From positions 1-48,340 of the forward strand of contig JAEPRB010000278.1 in the NCBI GenBank assembly GCA_016758965.1: DNA of 48,340 bases. Reading direction: 5' to 3'. Of this stretch, positions 1 to 11,384 are shown piece after piece (within the stretch, counting starts at the first letter, position 1; each line of letters opens with the position of its first letter). Under the pieces are notes generated by a model, which was not told the origin of the DNA, searched no databases, and saw only the letters and a program-made list of their open reading frames with translations. Origin of the DNA: Circinella minor (Eukaryota > Mucoromycota > Mucoromycetes > Mucorales > Lichtheimiaceae). The position numbers and the translations under genes were made by a program.

Positions 1-123
1 ACACGTCCAAGTTTACAAGCTAATTTTACAAGGACCATTGTGAGTATTTGCCTTGTAGTGTTACAAAAATTTTACAAGTCTCAATTTACAAGCTTTTTTT
101 TACAAGGACCGCTGCGAATGCTC
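1..123 (+). mobile_element. Right terminus of a TIR DNA transposon (PIF/Harbinger-like), truncated by window start
   Basis: The sequence ends outward in TTTTTTTACAAGGACCGCTG followed by CGAATGCTC, then TAA at 124-126. Its reverse complement nearly matches the left end of the complete element at 43769-44188, including the shared subterminal blocks built from TTACAAG. Relative to that copy it holds an extra segment of about 45 bp that repeats the ACAAGGACC motif. The body of this element lies left of the window, so its size and gene content are unknown. A 3-bp TAA target site is typical of PIF/Harbinger elements; assignment to that superfamily is inference from the TSD and TIR only. Confidence 0.75.
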
Positions 124-243
124 TAAAAAAAATTTTTTTGTTCAAAAATAATAAATATTATGTTACTTACTTTTGGGGTTTTTTTAAAGGTATAAAAAAA
201 AAAGTAAAAGAAAAAAAAAACTATAAAATATAAAATATAATAT

Positions 244-1350
244 TTAGAATAACATAATAAAAGATATATATTTTGTTTTGTATGAAAGACAAAGGAACTT
301 ACCTTCTCCTCCATTAGAACCATAGGGAAGTAGCATTGGGGGGAGGATATCCACCTCCATATCCCCCTCCCACCAATCTACTTCCATCTCTTCTGCGTCG
401 CCAAACTCCCAATCAATCTCCATTCTTACATCTTCATCTTCTACTTCTCCGCCACCATCAACACCACCAGCACCATTATCACCACCAGCACCACTGACAT
501 TACGACCACCATCAACAACGGAACGACCACCACTGCCACCAACAGAACGAACACTTTGAGCACCAACAGAACGATCACCATCACGACTACCATCAACAAC
601 AGAACCATCACCTTCGCCACCACCAACAGAACGAACATCTTCATTAGCACCACCTGCTTCACCTACTTCACCAGCTTCACCAGCTTCACCAACAGAACGA
701 GCACCTTCACGACTACCAACAGCTTCACCAGCTCCACCAGCTTCACCAACAGAACGAGCACCTTCACGACTACCAACAGCTTCACCAGCTCCACCAGCTT
801 CACCAACAGAACGAACACCTTCACGACTACCAACAGTACCACCAACTACACCACCGACAGAAGAAACACCACCAACGGGACCACCAGGTGCAGCAGAAGC
901 ACCTCCAACAAAACCACCAGGTGCAGCAGAAGCAGCAGGAGTAGCACTGTCTGCAGGAGCAGAAGTAGCAGCAGGTGGAATGATTGTACGGGGTGGAGTG
1001 AAAGTTGCCATGGGAGCGGAAATGGGAGGAATGGCGGGAGTGGCAGGAGTGGTAGGAGCGGCAGACATGCGGTTGCGTCTTGACCGTCCAACAGGGGCAA
1101 TAACCCTTTGAGAGATCTCTATGTCTCTTGCTCTTCTAACAACTCTTTGCAAACCTGCTTGCATAAGGTTATTTCTAGGAGCAGGTGCAGGTGTGGGCGG
1201 TGTAGGAGGAAGAGGAGGAATGCGAGGAGGAATGTGAGGAGGAGTGTTTACAACCGAACGATTGCGTGTAGCAATGTTGGTGTTAGAAGCAGTAGTAGCA
1301 GAATGAGCAGCAATGGCTGAATTAACATTTGTCATGGTAGAGCGAATCAT
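244..1350 (-). CDS. Hypothetical low-complexity repeat protein (first exon, 3' end unresolved)
   Basis: This is an unrecognised protein. It opens at ATG 1350 and reads about 349 codons to a good splice donor (GAAG|gtaagt, exon end at 303); reading on without splicing reaches a stop at 244. The N-terminal third is Thr/Ala/Pro-rich with an Arg-rich patch around residues 68-95. The middle is Gly/Ser/Val/Ala-rich and contains about three copies of a 19-residue unit of the type VGSREGARSVGEAGGAGEA. The C-terminal region is strongly acidic (Asp/Glu/Trp/Met-rich). No signal peptide or membrane span is seen. The downstream exon was not placed: the only space left before the TIR element is about 170 bp of A/T-rich DNA with a possible acceptor near 165. 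It could be a real disordered nuclear-type protein or an ORF kept open by the tandem repeat. The antisense frame is also open for about 175 codons, which weakens ORF length as evidence. Confidence 0.45.
   Translation of the reverse strand: MIRSTMTNVNSAIAAHSATTASNTNIATRNRSVVNTPPHIPPRIPPLPPTPPTPAPAPRNNLMQAGLQRVVRRARDIEISQRVIAPVGRSRRNRMSAAPTTPATPAIPPISAPMATFTPPRTIIPPAATSAPADSATPAASAAPGGFVGGASAAPGGPVGGVSSVGGVVGGTVGSREGVRSVGEAGGAGEAVGSREGARSVGEAGGAGEAVGSREGARSVGEAGEAGEVGEAGGANEDVRSVGGGEGDGSVVDGSRDGDRSVGAQSVRSVGGSGGRSVVDGGRNVSGAGGDNGAGGVDGGGEVEDEDVRMEIDWEFGDAEEMEVDWWEGDMEVDILPPMLLPYGSNGGEGKFLCLSYKTKYISFIMLF
665..838. repeat. 57-bp tandem repeat inside the low-complexity ORF
   Basis: A unit of 57 nt (19 codons) is repeated about three times with few differences. 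The phase is preserved, so copy-number change would keep the reading frame. It encodes the VGSREG(A/V)RSVGEAG block of the minus-strand ORF. Confidence 0.8.
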
Positions 1351-3672
1351 ACTTAAAAATAGGGGTAAAGAAAAAAAAAGGAAAAAAAAAACGCGCTCAC
1401 TATGGAAGTAAATTTTATTTTATAGTTGCATTGCAGTACCGTTCCCCACACACATTCTATAGTCAGCTATTTTATTACCGCCTCCAACACTATACTCATA
1501 TTTTTATAATAAACTACGTAGGTTTGGAATTGTTTTTATATAATAATGACATATATTTATTATTATTACTATTATGGAATCTTATAAATGAAAAAGGTAA
1601 AATCTCGTTATTCTTCATTTCAACAAAGAATGTCAGTTTTTAGCTAATCTAAAACTGATAAAGTTATAAAAAGTGCACGGACCACAAGCGGTTTTACCTG
1701 ACACTCAACTATTTAATTTTTATTTTCATATTTCGAGTCACTCTAATTATATGGAATGATCTCAAGTTAAAAAATAATAATTATACTAACAATTGAAATG
1801 GAATCTTTCAAATGGAAGTTAAATTGACAAACAATAATAGATATTATTTTTATATGGTCTGGATATAGACTGAGAAATATAAATGTGTTATCATATGGAA
1901 ATAAGACCCAGGTATTTATTTTTTCTATCAAGCTTACATAAAGTTATTTAGCAGAGAGAAAGTAACGGAAACGGATGTAAACCAATCTGACTATTACCAG
2001 TGTTCTCAACAGAGTAATAAAGGGAAACCTTCGTCTTTTTGAGCATTACATGCGAACTGTTACGTAATATATAGTAAAATAATATCAAATTTGTTTTTTA
2101 CGTATGGAAAATCGTACCTAATAGCTGTAAAAACTTAAAATACATCAATCACGGACATAATATTAACAAGTGGAACATAAACAACATACGTCATACATTT
2201 TCAGTAACAGGAGGGTAAAGTAATAACACGAAAAAGATACATACATATATTCATTAAATGCATATTGATTTATACTGTTAACAGAAGACTGGTAATCTAT
2301 GTACAGTATATTCGATAAATCCATAAAATATTCTCGGACACCCCCTCTGACCACATAATTTGGGTGCTGAAACAGGTCTCGTTGTAGCAGTTTGTCCCCA
2401 AGGGTATCTGCATAGTAATATCCATTACTAGGATTCCTAAATACTTTCTAATTTCTTCAGTCCGCAAGTTAAGATCAATTAAGGGCGAAGTCTAAATTTT
2501 TCTCACCAAAACTCTGGATACTGTACAAATTAGCGCCTGGATTTCTTTCTTCTTTAATAAAAATGCGTAATCATTAATAGCCAGAATTCATTATAAAGAA
2601 AGCTGATGCATATACGTAGAGTTAAAATAAACCCCCCCATTGTAAAAGACTGTTATATCTTGCATACGCCGTAAGATGTTTGTTAGCCAACAGAAATGGG
2701 TTCTTGATAATAATTACTTGATGTATAATTGAATTGCCTACTTAAATAAAACTCAATAGATATTATACACTACTAATCTTTTTTCTCACCGTTACGTATA
2801 TATAAGATTAATGTAGGTAGTTCAATATCTTTTTTCCTTTTACAGTCAAATCGTTGTTGGAATGACAACATTTTTAAAAGACACGCTTTGAAGAAAAGCG
2901 GGGTTTTGTAACAATTTCAGGTATCCATCAACGCTCTCATTTAAAAGATCAAAACGACCATACCATTTATAAATAATGCTTATGGACTCTTCTCTATTTC
3001 CCAAATTCCCACCCCACAGTTATAGTTTATTTTTTTCCCTTTACTCAACAAAAGTTTATTAACTAAGTGTAGGAAAGGCATTTTTTTGTTGAGTTTTGTA
3101 TGTACTACTTGTTAATCATAAGTATAATAATTAATGCAACTATAATCATGAATATACTATTTTCAATTACAGCCATCCATTCTATTACTGTTAGTTGTGT
3201 GTGAGTTTTCACAAGAAGATATTATATAATTAAATCAAAAAAAATAAAAATAAAAGAAGCGATCAAGTATTTAGATTTATGTAATTAAAATCATGCTGTA
3301 ACTTAATATGTTTATTGCTCGCTTTTGCTATATATACACTATTAAAACTCCATTTGTTGATTTTTGACACCAGTAGGTTCAGTATCTTTATCCCAGCGGA
3401 GTAGGTTTGTCAACTATATGGAAGGTATATCAGTCTACCTAACCCGATTATACCCTCTTTCGAGTGTCCAATCAAAAATTCCCAATACTTAAGGTTATTT
3501 GCAAAAATACTCTATTGTTGCCCTACTTTTCTTTTTCTGTGTGATACAGAGCACACACTTTTTATTTTATTTAATAACCCTTAGTTTAATTTTTTTTTAC
3601 TTCTCTACTTCTTCTTTTTCTTTAGTTCGTACGACTTTTATTATTTATTTTCTTCAACTTTTGAAATTAACA
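1351..3672. other. Intergenic, no gene seen
   Basis: About 2.3 kb of AT-rich DNA. No frame longer than about 60 codons looks coding and I see no repeat or RNA gene. The last 300 bases before the allantoinase ATG are pyrimidine-rich and hold one TTATC (GATAA on the other strand) at 3388-3392. That could bind a GATA-type nitrogen regulator, but a single site is weak evidence. Confidence 0.6.
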
Positions 3673-5268
3673 ATGAGCCAACAACAACAACGTCCATTCT
3701 TACTTGTTAAAGCACAAAAAGCTGTCCTTTCGTCTGAAAATAATATGGCTCCTGCAACTGTTCTTGTTGACAGAACAACTGGAAAAATTACTCAAGTCGC
3801 GACTGATAATGATACAATCAAAGTAAAAGATGATATGGATGTTATCGAACTCCAAAACGATCAAGTTTTGATTCCTGGCCTTGTTGATGCTCATGGTAAA
3901 TATACACATAAACTTTTTGGATAAAAAAAAAGGGTGGGAAAGAAGCAGTAATTCTTTTTTTTTTCTGACACATAAATTCATTATAGTTCACTTGAACGAA
4001 CCTGGTCGTACCGATTGGGAAGGATTTGAAACAGGTACAAAGGCAGCAGCAGCAGGAGGCATTTGTACAGTTATTGACATGCCTTTGAATGCTATTCCTC
4101 CTACTACCACGGAAGAGAACTTGGATATCAAGTTAGCTGCAGCTGCTGGACAGTGTCACGTTGATGTTGGATTCTGGGGTGGCGTAATTCCGGATAATGC
4201 CGAACACCTTCCACGTTTGATGGAACGTGGAGTACGAGGATTCAAGTGCTTTTTAATTGAAAGTGGTGTTGACGAGTTTCCATGTGTAAATGAAGCTCAA
4301 GTTCGATTGGCAATGGATAAAATGGTAGGTTCCGGAAAAGTTTTGTTATTCCATGCTGAAATGGAAGAAGGATTACCTGAACAGCCAAAACAAGAAGAAC
4401 TTGATTCTCGTACCTATGCTAGTTTCTTGAACTCTCGACCACAAAATTTGGAAACCAACGCTATTGATATGGTTATCCGATTGACTCGTGAATACTATGA
4501 ACAAGGCAAGCCAGTTAAAACCCATATTGTTCATTTATCCGCTGCTTCCGCTTTACCAGCTATTCGTAAGGCTAAAGCAGATGGTATTCCATTGACTGTT
4601 GAAACCTGTTTCCATTATCTCAACTTTTCAGCTGAAGCTATTGAGGATGGTGCAACTCATTACAAGTGCTGCCCTCCTATCCGTGAAGCTGCTAACCGTG
4701 AGTTGCTTTGGGAAGCTCTTTTGGATGGTACAATTGATTATGTTGTCAGTGATCACTCTCCTTGTACCGCTCAATTGAAAAAGTTAGAAGTCGGTGATTT
4801 TGGTACTGCCTGGGGTGGTATTGCTAGTGTTCAGTTTGGTTTACCCGTGTTATGGTCAGAAGGTCGCAATCGTGGTGTCACGTAAGTTCTAGTTTCAAAA
4901 AATATACCTATATGTAGATTGTATATATTTATAAGAATCTGTAATTAATTGAACTTTAATTGGATTTTTATAGTATTCAAAAAATCATCCGCTGGTTGAG
5001 TGAAGTACCTGCACAACGTACTCAAATCCATGAAAAGAAGGGTCGTATCGCAGCTGGTTTTGATGGTGATTTGTGTATTTGGCGACCCGAAGCTCCGTTC
5101 GAAATCAAAGTCCAAGATGTTCACTTCAAGAATAAGCTTTCTCCTTATATCGGTAATACACTTTATGGTGCTGTAGATCAGACCATTGTTCGTGGCCAAA
5201 CTGCTTTTGATCGCACTACTGCTGAACGCTTTGCACCAAAGCCTGTTGGTCGAACTCTTTTGGCTTAA
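3673..5268 (+). CDS. Allantoinase (three exons, 470 aa)
   Basis: Exons are 3673-3895, 3987-4881 and 4974-5268; all phases close to 470 residues. The ORF is open further upstream, but the ATG at 3673 is the plausible start because the residues before it are a hydrophobic pyrimidine-tract artefact. The enzyme opens the hydantoin ring of allantoin to allantoate in purine-nitrogen use. It belongs to the cyclic amidohydrolase family. Metal ligands expected for the family are visible: the DAH-V-H pair with His74 and His76 (split by intron 1), Lys161 in RGFKCF as the carbamylated lysine, His197 in LFHAE, His257 in IVHLS and Asp330 in SDHSPC. The LNEPGRTDWEG and IDMPLN stretches favour allantoinase over dihydropyrimidinase or dihydroorotase. 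It is tail-to-tail with the SWAP-like gene and no other allantoin-pathway gene is nearby. A yeast-style name would be DAL1; I leave the symbol blank. Confidence 0.93.
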
Positions 5269-5562
5269 AAAATTATGTATATAAATGCTAGATATTGTCT
5301 CCATCCTAAAAGCGCACATGCATCCATACATACACCACACCAATCCACATATAATATAAACAACAAAACATTTGTACATTATTTTGTCTTAGTTTCTCTC
5401 TCCCCCTCTTCTCTCTCTTGTTCTTCTTTTTCCTTCTTGTTCTTTTTTTTTACCCGTATACTTTTTTTTTTTGGAGAAACCTTGTTGTAGATAAAAGATA
5501 GTAATAATACTAAAAAAAGTGAATTTACTATTAAGATATTATTTTTCAAAATTGATTATTTT

Positions 5563-6959
5563 TTATACATTAGGATTACTTTGGAAATATTTAATTTTAG
5601 TTTGATAATAATTATGGTATTCGTTATTTTGATAAAGAAATGCAAACTTTGGATCACGCGCATGTCGTTGACGGATTTTTTGTTCGAGCTCGGGTCCTGC
5701 TCTTGCCACAAATCGTGCTGTTTTATCAATGGTCACTCGATGCTCCTCTATTTTCGGTTCATTGATTATTTCTATTTCTTGATCTTGTTGGTTGCTATGA
5801 GACACATTACTATCGTCTTTGTCATCATCTTTTTTGCTGTTACTATCGCTCCCATCGTCGTCTTCACTTTCGCTACTGCTGTCACCATAAGCACCAAGTC
5901 CAGAGGATAATAACCATGACAAATGTTTGTAAAATGGATATAACTCATGTCGTTTGCTTAAAAACGCATAGAGTGGATTATTTGCTTGTCGTGCATGTGT
6001 TTTGATTTCAAAAAGACTTGGATTGACAGATGCTGATGCAGCTCGTGCTGTATCTGATATTATACTAGCTTGTTCTTGCGTAGTTGGCTAATATAAAAAA
6101 AACAAAATTTTAGTATCCTATTCTATCCTATTTGAATTCTTATGTCCTCAAAGATAAACTAAATAATATCTTTTTTTTCTTACCACGACCATATCATCTG
6201 GAGCTTTATATTCTGATGCAATTTCTTTTTGTATAGCAGAACGTTTTTTTTCTTCTTTGATCTTTCCATCATAATCAAATGCATGAAATGTAGCTTCTTG
6301 TTCCTTTTTCTCTCGCTCACGTTTTTTTTCTTCTATAATTTTTATACATTCAATTCTTGTTAATTGATTGTTGAAAAAAATCCATTTTCCCACTATATAT
6401 ATTTACCAACGTGTTCATCCCGCTCATCTTCACTCATATCAAAAAGCATTTCTTCTTCCGAATCTAGATCTTCATATCGTTCTTTATTACATAAATCTTC
6501 ATCGTTTTTAATATGTCGTTGTTTTGAGTCGTATTGAGATAATTCTTTTTCAAGATCTTCCAACATATGTCGAACATCGTATCGATCCATCATATATCGA
6601 GTATCACTACTTTGCCAAGGAATCAAATAATGTCCTTTTTCTACTTTTGTTGCTGCGTCATTATCATTAAATATTCGCGCTTCATATCCAAATATTAGCA
6701 TGTCACCCGTGTCGTCCTTATCATTGTTCTTTTGTTTCCTTCGTCGTTTTTTACGATCACGCTGTGAAAGATCTTGATCATTTTCTTTTTCTTGTTGTTG
6801 TTCAGGTAATAGTAATTCACTCACAGGCGCTGCTGGATGATGTGTGCTAACATATTTTTGTTATTTTTTTTATGAGTATATATTTTCAAAAGAAAAAGAT
6901 CAACTTGTAAAAAAAAAGAAAAAGAAAAAAGAATCTTACGATCCCTGAGATCGCTTCAT
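5563..6959 (-). CDS. SWAP-type splicing regulator with two SURP modules (four exons, 377 aa)
   Basis: Exons on the minus strand are 6959-6940, 6846-6407, 6332-6184 and 6087-5563, giving 377 residues with all phases consistent. The first exon is only 20 nt (MKRSQG plus part of a Ser). A basic run lies at residues 36-46. The N-terminal SWAP domain follows, with MLIFGYEARIF at 56-66, HYLIPW at 79-84, DRYDVR at 94-99 and ERY at 129-131, the DRY/EERY signature. Two SURP modules follow: about 228-262 (NPLYAFLSKRHELYPFY) and about 322-371 (DPKFAFLYQNNEYHNYY). An acidic Ser/Asp tract separates them. The protein ends a few residues after SURP2 and lacks the C-terminal Arg/Ser domain of animal SFSWAP. 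It probably acts in the nucleus on pre-mRNA splicing. Alternatives are other SURP proteins (SF3A1, CLASRP), but the DRY/EERY plus two-SURP order fits SWAP best. Confidence 0.88.
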
Positions 6960-7798
6960 GGAGAAAAAAAAAGCGAATATGAAGGAAATAAAAAAAAAAT
7001 ATTTTACGGAATTTTATCGCATATCTTGCTTTAATTTGAGGTTCCACGTTCCACGTAATTTTTTTTCTTTTTTCATATAAATATATGGGACTTTAATGAC
7101 GCCATATAAAAAAGCAGAAACTTTTACTACACAAATGTACCTGAACAGAGATAAAATCATTTATATAAAACTATTAAATTCAATCTCGGTGGTTTGATCT
7201 ATTTGGCCCCCCTTTTAAGCAAAATATTAAATAAATAATCACTCAATTCAATGCTATTGTACATAATAAGATGTAATAGTTTGACAAGCTTGTCGTAGAC
7301 TCTTGATATACAGTATATTCTTTATTCGATTATTAGTTACTTTATTTTTTAAGAGCATTAGTAATTCATTTTATAAAGAATAAAGTTGTGTTCTGCTACA
7401 AAATATTAGATGAGGTCAAGGCTCTCAGATCATAAACTATTTTTAGTCATAGCCAATACCTATATTATATGTCCTTGCCCATAAATTTTTATATCACTGA
7501 AAAACACACATCCAAAGACAAACTGCTAAAAAATTGATTTTTTTGTTAGACAATACGTTGAAACCATTAGAAAACAATACGTTTATAAAAAATCTTTTTT
7601 TTTTATCATTATACTTAAAAATGTAATAGTATAACAAGTCATTATGTGTTTACATATAAGATAAATAGTTGATAAATAAGAAGTTTGTGTATATACAAAA
7701 AAAACAATATATATATATATATATATAAGAACGATTGCTGTAAATAGTGACAGAAATATAGATAAGGAAAAGAGAGAGAGAAGAAGGGTATCATAAAA
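6960..7798. other. Intergenic between SWAP-like and permease genes, no gene seen
   Basis: About 840 bp upstream of the SWAP-like gene and downstream of the permease. It is AT-rich with homopolymer runs and a (TA)n tract near 7710-7726. It should contain the SWAP promoter, but no specific element is recognisable. Confidence 0.5.
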
Positions 7799-10630
7799 TT
7801 AAATATCATCGTTTGCAGCTCGAGGTCCAACATAATGCTTAGCACCGTAGGTATACCAAAATGTTAACGTCAATAATAAACTCGCTAATAATGCGACCGA
7901 TGAATAATTAAAGTTGCTTGCTATATAATTTTGTTAATAAAAAATGGTGGGTGAGCTATTATAGAATGCAAAAAAAAAAAAAAAAAAAAAAAAAAACTCA
8001 TAAACCCTCATACACTGCCCCCCCCCCAAAAAAAAATAATAATCTTAGTATCATATGCTTTACCAACAATAGGCCATTCGGTAGGTAATGTGAATACAAC
8101 TACTGCAAATAAAGCCCAAATAAATGCAATCCAAGTAACTGGTGTTGATAATCGTCCTAATGAAAAGCGTCCCTTTCTTGTAAGATATGGTTTAACAGCT
8201 AATCTACATCCAAGTACCATCGCTAAATGAGACCGAAAAAAAAAGAATAGATGCACACGCCATAGGTTAGCGACCAAATGGAAAATGCTAATACGTACTG
8301 AAAATAAAATAAAATTATATAATAAACAAACCATATGCCAGATGTGTACTAATAGTAGTTCCACTGATAATAATTTCAAATGCATTATCTGATAATGGGA
8401 ATGGTGCGATGACAAAACAGCATGCAATAGCTACACAAAACCATACTGCGTTGCCTGGAAGTTTATGTTGATTGACACTCTTTAAGTGTTCACTATAAGG
8501 TGCGGCATGGTCTCGTGCCAAAGCATATACCATACGTGATGTTGTAGTTGTAGATGCAGCGCCGGTACAGAACTGACAAACAATAATAAGCATTAAGAAT
8601 CCGATAGCACCGTAGCTTCCAATAGCATCCTAAATAATAATAAAAGAGGATAGATTAGTCATTGTCATCTCTTTTTTTTTTACATACAAATTCTTTTTTT
8701 TTACTCTACCCAAAATAATTGAGCTACAGGCATATCAAGTTTTGAATCTAAAAGTGCATCAATATCTTGAATTGAAAGAAGTAGAGTAACCAAGAATATA
8801 AAACCAACAAGCCAACTAGCAACAATAGACATGGTCATGGCCCTAATATAAAGCACAGCGAAAAACACACACATACACACAATTTCGTGTTTAGCTTTTT
8901 TTTTTTTTTAAAAAAAAAAAAACATGCAAAATATACAGTGGATGCTTACAGTGGATTAGCAACATCAGCATTTTTTGTTTCTTCACTAGCATAAGCAGCA
9001 CCTTCAGAACCTTTTGATACAAAAAAAAAGTGAGCAGGTTAGTTCAATGAGTGATAATTTCACTCTTGAAAAAGAGTACAAGGACCTTATGTTTAGAAAG
9101 AAAAAGATGGCTACTGCTATTCCCAACACATACCGAACATTGAATACGCTGCGCCAATCATGCCTAGAATTGTAACATAAAATGGACTATCAAACCCTGT
9201 TCTATTTTCATAATCCGTAAACATCCATTCTAATGTTTGATGCTTTTCAGCTTTTGACGTAAGAAATATAATAATCAAGACAAGACCACCACATGACCAA
9301 AATACGTTCCATTGATTTAATACGGCTAAACTATCCAAATTGATTGTGTTGATAAAACCATGTATACAAGATATAATGATAGCAATCCACATAATTTGAA
9401 CTTTAGTCAATTGATAATCCCATACGATTTCTATCAACGAAGCGATTGACATGGCTAATAAAACAAGTATGATAAGGTAGAATTTCTTTTTTTGGTTAGT
9501 AACAACAAACAACAGATTTTACCCACGCCATTTCTACTTTATTTACTTAATCTTTTATACATATATTAATATTACCAATGATAACATTATTTGCACCAAT
9601 GCTGATGATATTGGCAAGTGTATAAGTCCATCCTGTCGCAAAAGCGCTATATACAGTATGTATAAATTATTATAAGATTTAATCCAATTTAGTATTGAAT
9701 GATGATATATTTAACATTTAGATTTTATCATCGTCTTTTCATCCATCATGCGTTGAAACACAAGATTAAACTCACATGAAGGGTGCATTTGCTCTACCAC
9801 GGGGATGACTGCGTAATTGTTCGAATGTCCAATAATAAACACCTCCGCTCGTTGCGTACTTTATTTTTATGAAACACAAGAATAGATACATAAAAAAAAT
9901 TAATTATGCTTTTTCTATCAATATTAATTTTTCTTTTCCCGAAGATTTTTTTTTTTTTTTTTTGCATAAAGATATGCATGTTTTGTAAAATGTGTTACCA
10001 AGGAACAAATTTCAGATAAGGCTAATGCAATACAAATCATAAACATAGATACTAAATTCCAACAAAGTATCATGATAACTGGACCACCTCGTTGTAATAC
10101 TATCAAAAAAATATAAATCAGATATATATATATATTAGTAAAGAAACAATACATGTTTGCTGAATATATTATTATAATCGGATCTTAAAGAAAACCTGTT
10201 TGAAAAGTTGCTGATGTGTTGCAAACAATGCCGATATTGGCAAATGCTAGACCTATTAAATATTATTCAATCTATTGTTATTATACGAAATCATAAAACT
10301 ACCTTTTTGAAGATTTATATGTGTGGATATATATTAAACTCTCATTCTAAATATCACTCTCTCACATACCAAATGTTGAAAATAAAGATAATTTTCGTTG
10401 TAGTTCCTAAAAAAAATCGATTCCGAAAAATAAAAATAAGCCCGATTTTCGATGGATCGGGAAAAAGAGTATATATTGGCTATGTAGTGTTAAGGGTCCC
10501 TTGCCTGTTTATAACCTAGTTGTTCTAAGAGTTGTTCACTTTGTTCAACATCCTCTTCAAGGTGACGACTTTTATTCATAGTTGTATTGTCTTTGTTGAT
10601 TGCTCCATAATTTACACCTGTTTTTCCCAT
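7799..10630 (-). CDS. APC-superfamily amino-acid/GABA-type permease (12 exons, 522 aa)
   Basis: Exons (minus strand): 10630-10505, 10406-10370, 10252-10196, 10099-9999, 9858-9776, 9646-9576, 9454-9134, 9010-8950, 8842-8710, 8629-8332, 8222-8064 and 7920-7799. The sum is 1569 nt and every phase closes. The hydrophilic N-terminus runs into GYKQELQRKLSLFSTFG, then FQTVLQRGGPVIM and SGGVYYW, the substrate-path signatures of fungal amino-acid/GABA permeases. Later come the CTGAASTTTTSRMVYALARD block and a hydrophobic C-terminal span. About 12 membrane segments are expected, at the plasma or vacuolar membrane. Substrate cannot be fixed from sequence; GABA, polyamine or choline-like permeases are relatives. 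Intron 1 is GC-AG (CAG|gcaagg). Intron 11 carries 27 A's, 10 C's and 9 A's at 7970-8036, a likely sequencing or slippage hotspot. Confidence 0.9.
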
Positions 10631-11384
10631 GTATTATAAAGATAAAAAAAAATCCGTAATAAAGATAAAAAAAAATATTATTATTAACCAAAATCCCTAA
10701 AAAAAATAGAAGTAAAAAACAAGCGAAAAGAAGAAAGAAAGGCAAAAAAAAAAAAACTTTTTGTTTTCTTGTAAAGCTGTACTACAATGATCCAAAAAAG
10801 GAAACTTTCAGGAACCTTGTTACTGTTATCTCAGCAAAGCGTGAGACCTATCAATTTTCAAAACTGTTTTTTAGAAGAAATATAACTACTACTACTACTT
10901 CTTTATATATGAATCTTTAATTTTGATGACACAATACATATTTAAAATTTGAATTCTAGACTTTCATTTGAACCTGGTATTTTTTTCTCTTTTGTGGCCA
11001 AATATTAAACTGAACTTCTTGTATAATAAAAAAAACTAATTACTGATATCATAGAAACAATGAATATAAAATGACGACAGTGAACGACGCTATATTTGTA
11101 ATGCGATTAAAATTTTTGATTTTTATTTACGTTTCTGTTGAACACAGCATCCCTGTCAGACATTTTTGTTCGAGACCGATATAGAAAGTAAAAAGTAAAT
11201 AAAAACCCTGGGCTCGTAAGCAGGGAAAAAGGGGAGAGAGAAAGTTGAATAAAAAGATCCATCATATGGATGGATGATATAAAGTGATATTATCAGTAGA
11301 ACTGCCCAGTAGAATAAATCAAACAAAGGGAAAAAGAAGAGAAAAAAATTACAAAAAAAGAAATAAGACAAAAGGAAAGGAAAG
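10631..11384. other. Intergenic upstream of permease
   Basis: AT-rich, purine-rich in its first 150 bases. No convincing coding exon is seen. It presumably holds the permease promoter. Confidence 0.5.

Noticed and set aside
556..1083. Plus-strand 175-codon Thr/Asn/Ser-rich frame
   Set aside because: It is the antisense of the repeat-bearing minus-strand ORF and its composition is explained by the 57-bp repeat; no start context or splice support.
3499..3672. Upstream in-frame extension of allantoinase
   Set aside because: Phe/Leu/Ser-rich translation of a pyrimidine tract; looks like a signal peptide only by composition, and allantoinase normally starts near the MSQQQQ position.
4945..5379. 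Minus-strand 144-codon frame over the allantoinase 3' exon
   Set aside because: Shadow of a well-supported coding exon on the other strand.
7642..7845. Minus-strand 67-codon Leu/Tyr-rich frame at the permease 3' end
   Set aside because: Translation of the TA repeat and 3' UTR plus an out-of-frame reading of the last permease exon.
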